This document shows, one piece after another, positions 11,171-23,000 of a stretch of 64,000 nucleotides of DNA. This DNA comes from Siphonodentalium dalli (Eukaryota > Mollusca > Scaphopoda > Gadilida > Siphonodentaliidae). Position numbers and translations under genes: made by a program. The notes below the pieces were generated by a model. That model was not told where the DNA came from. It did not search any database and saw only the letters and a program-made list of their open reading frames with translations. Location: contig CP136063.1 of the NCBI GenBank assembly GCA_032622095.1, positions 144,725,950 through 144,789,949 of the forward strand. Direction: 5' to 3'. Each line of letters starts with the position of its first letter. The stretch's first letter is position 1.

Positions 11171-11449
11171 TCTTGTTTTGACCAAAATCAAATACGCGAT
11201 ACCATCTTGGTTTCGATCAGAATCAATTTGGATATGAAAAAAAACATTGATGGTTTTGACCTGAACCAATTAAAACAAAACAATAAGCAGGTTATAAACA
11301 AAACCACAGTAGAGTGTAATGTCATATTTGTTTTTTTTCTTCTCAAAAATAATTTTCTATCAAATTTGATCTAAGTATGACTCAAATATTGAGACTATAC
11401 ATGGTTTGACAATGGGGCGATTGTCCTATAACCAAAATGTGTATGAATG

Positions 11450-11967
11450 AAATATATTTACACACTAAGTGTTGTCATCACTAAATCCAGCATTCTGATT
11501 GGTCGGCGCCCACGTGGCTAGTTGCAGTTATTTCTCGGTGAATGCGCAACGCCTAATAACTCCAAGCTAATAACACCATCGATACGTCATTAGGTTTGGA
11601 AAGACGAACGCGTAGTGCTTTGGGCGCATTTTGACTCGCGCAGGATTGACTTAATACATCATCGGGTTTCAGCATGAAGAGAAATTGTTCCTATTTACTT
11701 TTGCCAAGGGTGCTATTGGGTATTTTGGGCTGATCTTGTCACGATACACTTTTCGATTTAAATATATTTACAAAAGTGGCTTTTTCGCTAAATGTATATA
11801 AATATAAGGATTAACTGTCATGTGGACTATTTTTATGGAGATGTAACGGTGAGGTAAGTGGACATAACTTGTATGTAAAACCCTTCGGGTTTTACACAAG
11901 TTATGTCCACTTACCTCACCGTTACATCTCCATAAAAACAGTCCACATGACAGTTAATCCTTATATC
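11450..11967 (-). mobile_element. Dispersed foldback element, copy 1 (with long hairpin)
   Basis: It is the reverse-complement counterpart of 57455-57875. Both contain AAGTGTTGTCATCACTAAAT, GATTGGTCGGCGCC (or complement), a TTGCAGTTATTTCTCGGTGA-type segment, TCGATACGTCA and CTTTTCGATTTA, and one end is a hairpin beginning AAGGATTAACTGTCATGTGG. It carries no ORF. Two copies with matching ends support a mobile origin. Confidence 0.75.
11812..11966. repeat. Near-perfect 155-bp palindrome
   Basis: The sequence reads ATATAAGGATTAACTGTCAT and later GGAGATGTAACGGTGAGGTA. It returns as the reverse complement after a small loop at AACCCTTCGGGTT. The arms are about 70 bp and differ at only a few positions, including a short offset near the loop. 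A transcript through it would form a long hairpin RNA. Confidence 0.9.
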
Positions 11968-12244
11968 AATGTGGAAATTGTGCAACTCATATTCCACTGT
12001 TTACATTACAATCACTGTGGTTTCCCTTGAATGTCAATATTAGGATATAATTAACTTACGTTGGTTGTGATACATGTATATGACTTGATCCAAATACTGC
12101 ACTATTTTGACATCACTGTTGAGAATCCTATGAAAACCTGCTCAGTTCAGAATATAATATTATGCCATACTACATACTTATGCAGCCTTAATCCTTTGTT
12201 ATCTGGATACTCATGGATGGGTAGTTACCTCTCGTAGACAATTA

Positions 12245-12545
12245 AGTAAATGTTGGAAGGGGCTAGGACATGCTGTTGCACCTATTGTCACTTTGGCAGG
12301 GGCTGGTATATGCTGTTGCACCGACCGTCACTGTGGAAGTGGTTGAGATATGTTGTTACACCGATTGACATGTTGGAATGGGCTGGGATATTTATTGCAC
12401 ATCGATTGTCCAATCGGACGGGCTGGAATATGTTGTTGCACAGACGTTCACGTTGATAGGGACTGGTGTATGCTTTTGCGCCAATTGCCATGTTTCAATG
12501 GGCTGTGGTATGTCGTCGCACCATTTGTTACGTGCAAAATACCAT
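12245..12545 (+). repeat. Degenerate minisatellite, about 45-bp unit
   Basis: Six or seven units follow the pattern GGGCTGG-ATATGTTGTTGCACC-GATTGTCA-GTTGGAA. An isolated unit lies at about 12945-12985. The several overlapping frames on both strands here are readings of this repeat. Confidence 0.85.
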
Positions 12546-13867
12546 ATATAGTTTTGAGCAAAATCAAGCCAGATAGAGATATTGTGCAAAATTAAGGATG
12601 ATATTCATCACAGAAGTAATGCATAAACATATTTAAAAATATTTGTTATTGTTGAAATTATGTCTATCAATCGTCTCCAATGTGTGAATAAATCGGTTCC
12701 TCCATGCTTCAGAACGACTTGCACGTGCGCTGAGAACTCCTCTCCCCTCCCTGTTGTGAACTGCTCATGTATCACATTTATACTACGCCGGCCCGTCTTT
12801 CCCACCGTAGTGGCCTACTGCTGTATAATGTAATTGTGATGGATATTGGGGTCGGGCGGGTCGGTGGTTTCATGTATATTTATGCTCAAATACCACAGAT
12901 GGTGGTAAAATGGGTTAATAAAGTCGAAAGTCGAATTTGTTATGTTAGGACGGATTGGGATATGTTGTTGCACCGATTGTCATTTGACATGGTAGATATA
13001 AAAAATAAGCCACCTGAAAAATTTATCCGGTCGCAATTGTGGCAGCCAATAGTGGAGTAATTACTTTCCACACAAAATTATCATTTTACTATTTACTTTT
13101 GTATATCTTTCAAAATTTACAGAATAACCTGAATTAATGTCTATTCTGATGACATTACGTCTGGTGTCCATGCTTTCCGGATAGCATTGCAGAGGCTGGT
13201 TGACGTAACAAGAAAGACTGAGAAGGTTCAAGTTAAATAAAGTGTAGCTTGAGGGGTACCCGACCACCTACACGTGCACGCCTTCCTTGTACGCCTTCAA
13301 TTCCTTGTACACTTGTATTTTCAAAACATTTCCCAATTTCCAAAGTCAATCTAATTTCGCACACCTAAGACACGTTTGTTCTTCGTTGGATGTAAATTGT
13401 TCACAGTTATTTGTACTTGAACCCTCTCAAATGTCGAGTATATTTATGTATAATAAAACGAACGACGAAACTTCATATTTTAAACATTTAATGAGAACTA
13501 TGATTGCATCAGGATAAACATTATCAATTATTGTTTTATAAATCTCTGTAATACAGGGTTATTAGATGAAATAGTGTGTATAATCCCATACAGAAGCGAG
13601 ATTATCATAATCGCGGACAGACTCCACGATTTTTAAACTCCAACTTATTATGGTCTATACTACTAATTATGCAATGTATAAAGAATGTGTTGTCAATTTG
13701 AGCTCCCTATCTGGGATACTCATTGCTTTTGATTTCGTAAACCATTTGGTATATACACATGTTGCACACACAGTTGCATAAACTTTTTGTATCCTCATGC
13801 AAACGGCTGATGCGGAAGTGGTGACGAATCAGGTAAGTTCGTGTGAATATATTTTATAAATAAATAA
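12546..13867. other. Non-coding flank downstream of the ZP gene
   Basis: No gene recognised apart from one minisatellite unit near 12950. This side would hold the 3' UTR of the minus-strand ZP gene. An ATTAAA on that strand (plus-strand TTTAAT at about 13488) could be a poly(A) signal, but no canonical AATAAA is evident close to the stop codon. Confidence 0.35.
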
Positions 13868-14043
13868 TTAGAAGGCTGGGTTCACTTTTCCCATCTGTAT
13901 ATTCGAAAGTCGTTCAATCTCATTCCTCGATCGCTTGTTGAGTTTCAGCACGAGGTAAACGCTAGCCGCAGAAACAACAAGAAGAAGCGCACACATGACA
14001 GCGAACACAGCAATGAAGATGTTGGACTCAACGCATGTAGTTT
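13868..14043 (-). CDS. ZP gene exon 9: transmembrane helix, cytoplasmic tail and stop
   Basis: 176 nt encoding residues 354-411. QTTCVESN precedes the hydrophobic helix IFIAVFAVMCALLLVVSAA and its end. The tail then runs LKLNKRSRNEIERL to KVNPAF and a TAA stop. Acceptor ATTTGTTACAG. No strong AATAAA follows immediately. Confidence 0.88.
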
Positions 14044-17000
14044 CTGTAACAAATTATAATTATGATTTTATTAGTTATTTGTGAAATTATTATCGAAAAA
14101 GTTCGGAGTCGACATCTAACGTATCACATCTTCATAAACTAATGCACATAATTTGGTTCCGTAACATGTATATTTCACAGGAAAAGTGTGTCGATTAGAT
14201 CAAGGCAGTTAAAGGCAAGTTTTCTCATGTGTTTTGGATCGTATCAAGGGAAACATTTCTGGGTAACTGTATTACAATGAGTCGATTAAAGTTATTTCCA
14301 GATTTCCCCCTTATATCCATTATGTGATTCTTGTTTCGTTTACTGCATCAAACCACCACATATTAATTTAATGAAATATCAATCTAAAGTTTTCAACGTG
14401 TTTTCGGCGCTTAACATGTTATTAAAGTTAGTCCTGTGGCCAATAACACGAACAAGGAAAACTATGAACTGAAATAATTGAACTTATGAAACAACATTGA
14501 GACTAGAAATGTCATCATAAAAAGCTTTTAAAATGTAAACGTATCTAAAATAAACTAAATCTTTATAGATACAAATTAACATGATATTATAAAACAACCA
14601 CTGATGCAACAAAAAGACTGGATACTTCAACAGTAAACAAAAAGCTTCGAGAAAGTAAAACCGAAATAAATATACCTATCCGGATGTAACAAGACATTTA
14701 AACATAGATATGTGTGTGCATGGAAAAACAGCGATCAACTGGCTCAAACATTAATGTGACTATGAATGGCTAGAAAATAACTGTCATCAGTATTGACGTT
14801 TATAGATAGGGTGACATAACGTATTTCCCATGTATCAAATAAACGTGACATGTGCGTCACATATATCTCAAAATACGTAAATTCACATTTCGTATATGTC
14901 ACTCCATTCGGCCCGTACTATATTTTCCCACAAACTAATATATATCGGACGGAGGAGTAAGGTGTTCTGGTGTCAATGATGTTCAGGGATATCGTAGAAA
15001 AATCTATTTTCCAAGGCCGGAAAATGGGCATTTTTAAAATATCTGTAAAAACATTTATCAATTGGATATGTTATAGCGGACATATTCCTCTTCAAAATGG
15101 AATAAAAATATATTGATCGCCACATGATTTGTGTACATTGGGTATAGTGTGCCGAGTCAGCATTGCTGCCTCCAAGCAGTGGGTTATATATATATGGCGA
15201 AATGTGATCAGCCCACGGGTCGAAGAATATATAGCCAAGAACAAATAGCTGGCCACAGCATCCAGACATGGTCCAGATGATGGGCATTTATGCTAAGACT
15301 CTAAGAGAGCTTTGTTGCGTATGCACTGACTGAACACCCTATAGACCCCACTTCCAGGAAATTGTTGCTACCAGGGAATTGTGTTTGTAACCAAAACTAT
15401 TTCTGTCACCTGTTCGAGAAAATATATCGTCATGTCGTGATGACAAGGTATTTACAAATTCAAATAGAAGAATGGTGACAGATAACAGAAGCCGAAAGGT
15501 GCGCAGACTTATAGATATTGTTGGCATTTTTATTGAATTTCTAGTCCCAGACTTCATCGAAATAAATTATAAAATATAGTTATCAGAATACTTGAACCGG
15601 ATAACTGCACTAAGTCTTCAAGGCATAATTTTCCAATTGTATTGACCAGAGTAACCAGACATATCTACTATCTATTCGAAACTGTCACTGACAAAGACGA
15701 GAAATATAAAAACTAGGTCATGTATGCCCGTCCAACTGTTAAAACCAAAAGTTGGACTTTAGTTGTGCGTGGCGTAAAATAAGCCATGTTTTGTTGCTAA
15801 ATCGCCTCTGTATGCATAACTGCAGCAGCCACAGAGCTATCCGATTGGATTCTTTCTTGAATTTGTCAACAGGTGCGCATGACCTAGATCGTGATATTTA
15901 CATGGACTAATGGTGGCACAAGAAGAATTCACAAAGATAGCGTCGTGGCTGCTGTGGTTATGCCTACAGAGGCGATTTCGCAACGAAAATGATTTAGTTT
16001 ACCACATGCACAACTGATGCCAATATTTCTTTTGAAAAGCTGGACGGGTATACATGACCTATTTTGTTATCATTAGATGAACTAGTGGCGGCACAAGAAC
16101 TGAAGCATCCACACGTGGATAACCCCGTGGCTGCTGTAGCTATGCATACAGAGGCGATTTATCAACGAAACGTGACTTATTTTTCGCCACGCACGATTTA
16201 CGCCCAATTTTTGAACAACTGGACGGGCACAAATGACCTAGTTTGTGATTTTTATATGGACTAGTGGCGGCACAAGAAGATACCATGTGGATAGCCCGTG
16301 GCCGTTGTAGTTGTGCATACACAGGCGATTTGGAACATTTAGTTGTCAGTTGATTAAGTAACACGGTCCGTGTTACATGATCAGCTGACAACTAAATGTT
16401 CTATTATGATTGTCCCAGTACTTATGAGGCATGACAAATTAAATTTAAAGGATGCAGAAATGTTAGTATTCAATGTATTCAGGACAGAATAGCCTATTTT
16501 ATTCATAGCCTATTAACTCGTAAGCGAGAGAGTGGAGATTCCAATCGTTTTGTTCGGGTTATCCTTCCTATAGTGATTCATATTTATTTATCTGTAAAAG
16601 TTGTCCTTGTATCTGTGCGAGCAGCTATCTCCACCACCGGCTGTCAGAGCTCACTGAAATCTCGTATGGATGTTCACTACTATGAGGAAATTCAAAGGAG
16701 TGTTCAATCATTTTGTTCGTATTTCCGTACTAGAGATATTCATCTTTGTTTATCTGTAAATGATGATGATTGGATCCGTGAAGATAATGATATGCGAAAT
16801 TCAATATTTTTCGTCGGATAGATCCAGATAAATTCGTTGTTTAAAATTTCTTGCCATTTTTGGCTATATTTAGGGAAAACGTACGTCTGCCCATTAAAGA
16901 CACTTACGTGCTTGACTACTTGGTGTTCCAAATGGTAGGACCATAACTCCAATGTCTTCCAACTTAGGTTTCGTGTGTCCCTCTTGAGTTTCTCTTTTCT

Positions 17001-20000
17001 TTCTGACGGGTCCACCTGGAACTCGACTGCAGGCACCCTGAAAGCCATGACCAAAGCCTCGTCAACAATTCGAAAACTAACGCTGGTCTAATGCTATGCT
17101 TGTGAATGCGCACAACATGGCAAGTGTTATAGCTGTACAATTCAGACCTCATGGGCAGGAGTTTAATTGTGGTGTTTTAAGTAACCAAGTGAGACTCAAG
17201 CGTGTGGGCTATACATGGATGTTACTAATCGAATCATATAACATTACTTACTATCGAAAACAAATGTTGGGCACTGAATTTTCCTATCCTTAGATATAAA
17301 CAAGTGCGTGTATGTCAGGTGACACCACGTCGTTGGTTTGGATACATGGACAATTAAACACATTTCTCTAGAAATTTACAGGGACAAAACAAGATAATTC
17401 CCCATGAATGTTGCAGTGCGATTGTAGTATGTTATGTATACTTTGTATTGTAAAACGTTTGTAATTATCCATGACTCCCTTAATATGATTGGTATGAACA
17501 ATGTTTGGCTTAACCATAAGGTATCGAGTACAGACCGATTTAACCGTACCGTTGAACAAAGATTACGTGACTGTTATCTTCAAAGGTGGTGGTCAACAAT
17601 ATAGCCTCATTGGGTAAATATGAATTGTGTCGAATTATTAAAATACATTTCGAACGTGAACATTTTCTCTCTATATGTGAAAATAGAACTGTCAATAATA
17701 TCATTCGATTTCGGACAAGAAATCACAAACTACAAATTGAACATATTCTTGGCTGTGTACATAATTAAAGGGACTCAGATCGACCTATTTGAAACCCTAT
17801 GTTTCAATAGAAGACAAACTCTCAGAACGCTTTAAGACTAGAAATAAGTTGACAATAAGGAATCTGTCAACTTCACAAGGTGCTAGCAATGAAAGTCTCC
17901 AGGACCCCGAGGATGGTGTAAATACTGAGTCACAAATACATGGTCGAAAGAACGGATAGTAAAATTCAATAGTAATAAAACTACTTATACCGGTATCAAG
18001 CCAGACATATAGCTTTTGCTCAACGGGGAATCTACAATCCAAGTCGAATCTCATAAACACCTCTGCTTGAACATACAGAGTGACGGACAAACATATCATT
18101 GAGTTATCAAAGAAGATATGTGGCCGTCGAAATAGGAAAACACTTGACCCAATTTATCGAGCGTACATACCGCCCCTTATGGATTATGCTGACGTTGTAC
18201 AAACACTTACTAATGGAATTGGTGTGGCAAACGTTAACAAACAGAAGGAAATCCCATTGAATGAATATCATGTACAAAATAACTAATAATGCGACCCCTA
18301 AATATCTTCACAATCCCTTACCCACCCGCCCGAATCAGCTGCTAGATATGATTTTAAAGATAAAACAAGTTTTCCACCATATTCGTTCAAAAGAACTGAG
18401 CATTTTTAACACACATTTTCTCTAATACAACTAGGAAATGGACACCATGTAAAAGAAAATCAAAGAATCACCTTCCCTTCGTAATTTTAATACTAAATAC
18501 CTAGCGACTGATCTAGTTCTTGCGCCACCAGACTATTAAAATTTCTGACATCGCGCGATAAACATCCTTTTGTAAACTTCGAAAATACAGTAGCGATTTA
18601 AACACTGACAAGTTTAGTCGTCATATCGGACAACTCAAGTTGTCGTTGTGGTCACCCGACAGAAGAAGTAAATCACTCTTTTTTGTCTGTCAATGTTATA
18701 CAGATCAACGATGTTTGTTGTTTCACCAACTTGCTACCCTGTGTGTAAAGATATTTACATCGAGAAACCGCTCATCGGAGATACTACTCTGAATAATACA
18801 CAAAACAGAAACATATTTAGGGCTGTCCAATTATACATAACCTCAACATCGTGGTTTGAAATTTAAATATATACCTATAATGTTCATACCTCTGCCGCAA
18901 AATGAAATAAAAGCTGTATTCCCAGTACATAAAAAAAGCAAAAATGCACCTGGGACGCCAACCCACGATGTGACCCCCCCCCAATAAATTGAAATATCAA
19001 CCGCTATGGCCATACTCAAGTCTATATCATATATCGATGCAAGTGAAATGATGTTATGTGAATTATCATGATTGTGTATAATCTGTGTTTTATGTTCGTT
19101 ATGTGTAAAACAAATATGTGGGGAGAGAGACCCTTTGTAAGTTGCAAAACTTGTGTCTCAATCCTGTTGCTTTCTAATGCAATAAAATATGTTTACACTA
19201 ATTTTCTTAAGGAAAGTCCAGGATATTTCGGCAAGTCCACTTAAGGCTATAACACTGATATTCCATGTATCCACCTGTATCCACCCCTATTTTTAAAACA
19301 TCTATATCCCTGACCATATAAGTTCCCTTCCCACCTAACACTTACCAACACATCTAATCACTCATGCCATGTAATTATTTCCAAATTCATGTTTAACGAC
19401 AAATTATGACAAATAATGACATGTGAAATTATTGTTATTACATGCCATAATTGAATATGTTAATGTCATATATATCTTATCTGTAATATCTACATATCGA
19501 TTAATAGAAATAAAATAAATTGAATTAAATTGAATTGATTTTACCATTTTACACATGTCGTCTTTTCGGTCATAACAGAAGTCAAGAAGAGCTCTGAAAT
19601 ACAGGATCAATTGAGGTGGTTTGGCAAATGAAAATATTTCAAGGAGTCCACACGAATACCATATTTCACTAAAAAATGAAGACGCGGCACTTGATCCTCT
19701 GCATGTATCAGCTTGAAACGCTTCAACGTCAATTGGGCACCTGTAACGATATAATTAAATAAGTGTAAATATAATAAGACACTATATTTCTGGGACTCAA
19801 ACACATTGAAGTTCTAAATGCACTAGATGAGTACGGAGGATTAGCCAAAGTTTGTTTTATTCTGTTACGCTCAAAACTATAAAACGTCGCAAATTGTTCG
19901 TTTGTATGAATGTGAAGGAGAAAATCGATCGATCTGTTCGATCACCGCGCCCAAAACACTATACTTCAAAAGATTGTTTGAACACAATTCTGAATCATTT

Positions 20001-23000
20001 CCAACTTACATCAAAGTACACAACTTTACCACCAATTCATTAAATATGTGATATGATACATTTCGTCCAGTCATGTGTAATTCAATGGCCGAACAATTGC
20101 AGATTTTCATTCATGTTGAATATTTCGAGGTACATCAACAAGGTACATGTAGTACGGAGGTAACGGGAAGGGAACCACTCGTAGCCGTCTTACCCATATG
20201 CGTCGATTATTTCAATATAGTCTGCGAAATCCTCTGTGTTGGATACCTGCAGCTGAGTGAAGAAAATACCTGTTGGTGTCAGCGCATTCGTATCTGAAAA
20301 AGTTCGAAAATGCAACGTCAGATAGATTTGGGGAATATACAGTATTCATATTCTAAAATAATAATCACCACAAAAACATATCTCAACTGTCTAAAACCAA
20401 AGTACATACAAATACTTTGAATAGTGTATGCTGAAGTCTCCAATAATAATACTACTATCATTAGAGCCCTGCGAATCGATTCGATGCGATTCGGAATCGT
20501 TCATCTGATTCGATTCGTTTCGAAATCAGCTGTCCTGATTCGAATTATATCTAATCATTGGCACCAATTTCATCAATACTCTCTTCCGATTCCGCAATTT
20601 CACAATCTCCACATAGTTACACACCGGAAGTCACGTGTCAATTTCACAAGAAAACGTACACGCCACCAGAATTTGGCTCATCGCTATAGAAAATATAGAA
20701 GAAATGATATGACGTCACCATTCATCGGCGCCTAATGTATAAGCACCATAAGTTGCTATAAGTTATCCATACGGGCACGTGTTCATATACAGGTTATTTA
20801 CATCATACTTTGTCTGCGCAGGCGGTCAGAAAAAATCATACAAATCTTGGGTAAAAACGATGGAAACCGGCTTTTCGAAACCAACATCTCTAACGCAGCT
20901 CGAATGTTCGGAAATTCATTCTAAGTGAACAATTGAACAACACAAATCTGTATACGTACGATATAATATACAAGTATGAAATAACACATGTAAATGTTCA
21001 AACACTATGATCGTGATCAAATAACACATTATACGCGTTTACTATAATGTCAATAAAGCTATTTCTGTATATTCAGCGTGAGGTGTGTGCATTTCAAAGT
21101 TGTACTGGCGTATATTAATGATTGTTTAACACAAATGGACATTCACGATGTAGCTACATGTCACATATGCAAAACCAAAATGTTAATTTTCAAGAATCAG
21201 CATGATGTTCATGCATTATACATATAGCTGGTTCTGAGATATATTTTTACCATATGCATATCATTCTATTCTTGTACGTCATATAAAAGCACCAAACCAT
21301 TTGATACAAAAACGTGGAGCTAACCGACCGACAAAACGCATGGCTAGAAATGGCTGTTTTAGTTCCCAGACAATTGCTGCATCTATAACTTTTGCTGGGG
21401 AGATATGCATGGAAATCCCCATTCAAAATTGGTCACTTGACCTCCTCCTCAATGTTAGTCAACCAGATGCTGGTAACGAATTGCAACTATATATACTAAT
21501 TACAAACTATTCAATTTAACGGGTTAGTCGCTGACAGAACGTTGTTCGTTGAAATGGGATAGCCCATATCATGAAAAAAATCGATCATCAATTGGTCAAC
21601 CTAACATGAAGGATTTGTAAACCTATAGTTCAACAATAACGATGAAATTCTAATTTGCATGCATGAAGAAATAACTCTGCACCATTCTTCTAGACACGTA
21701 CCTGTACAAACTGCGTAACCTTCCACTTTGACGAGGTCTCCCAGGGCAACTGCGAATGTAATTTGATCATTTGACAGAACACGAAGATTTGGCACACACA
21801 CCACTTGATTGAGTTCTACTTCTGTGATATCACTGGAAAAAATTAAGTTTGGTCAACAATTAGGTGGAAAAGAATTAAGTTTGGTAAACAGTTAGGCTAG
21901 CCGAATATTCTGCATATATATTATTCACCGATACAAAGTTCTGCATTAGACGGATACTTCTCACCATGATTAAATGCCATAACGCCGTTTGCTTCAGATA
22001 TAGATAACAGTTCTGGATGTAAACACAGAATCGTGATAAAATATTACATGTAGATATACACAATGTACATATTCAACATATTAGCTATTCCATGTATATA
22101 AACTTTGAAACGTGCGTTTGAGGAAGATAATGTTGCTCAATACGTTGCTGCTACATGGATTAATAAGCTACTCTCGACAAAAGTTGTATATATTTTTGTA
22201 TGTACGCCAAACTGGAAACTCTATAGTCTATAGCAAGTTTTCCAACCGCTGAATAAATCCATGAAAATGGTGTTGTTTGTTTGTTTTAATCAGCATTGGT
22301 GTGAAATTTACTTTGGTTTTATAAGCACTCTGTAGAATTTAACCATTACGCACATAAATTATGTATACCCATGCAGTCATTGCAGTGTACGATTAATTGG
22401 CTGTCATATAACAAAGCACGTTCCCATCATGTTCGAAAGTCGGTACGGACATCGAGAAATCAAAAGCCGGTTTATCTATTTGCTACTTGCCGAATCAGTA
22501 TCAGTTTAACACTCACGTGGCGCTGATGGGGTATGAATACTGGAAGTCACTTGGTGCATTCGTCGTATCACAGCTGATCTTGTACAGAAAGTCACTTTTC
22601 GACAGCAAAGATGCTGATCGTCTAATTCTGATTATCCATACCATGAAATACTGGAATAGAAAGAGTTACATTCAAACCATGCTGAAATTAATTGTTTCAG
22701 AACATATGCATCAATCACTGATGGGTTTTCTCACTCCTTTGTGTCGACGTTGAACATTTTTTTTGTGTGTCACCGATTCATTGTGTAATGGGGTCCAATG
22801 AATAAAACTCTACTCGGGTTTCCGCTACCATCACTCATCTGTTCCGTTCCGTTAGTATTGAGCACATCGTAGAGGGGCACGACAATTCTAAGTTTACCAC
22901 CACGTGGATAGTTTGAAGTTACCTTTGTTTGTCATATGGATGGCGCTTTTATCAGTGCGTTTATGTTCACAATGTTTTATATCTGCGCATGTGTATTTAC

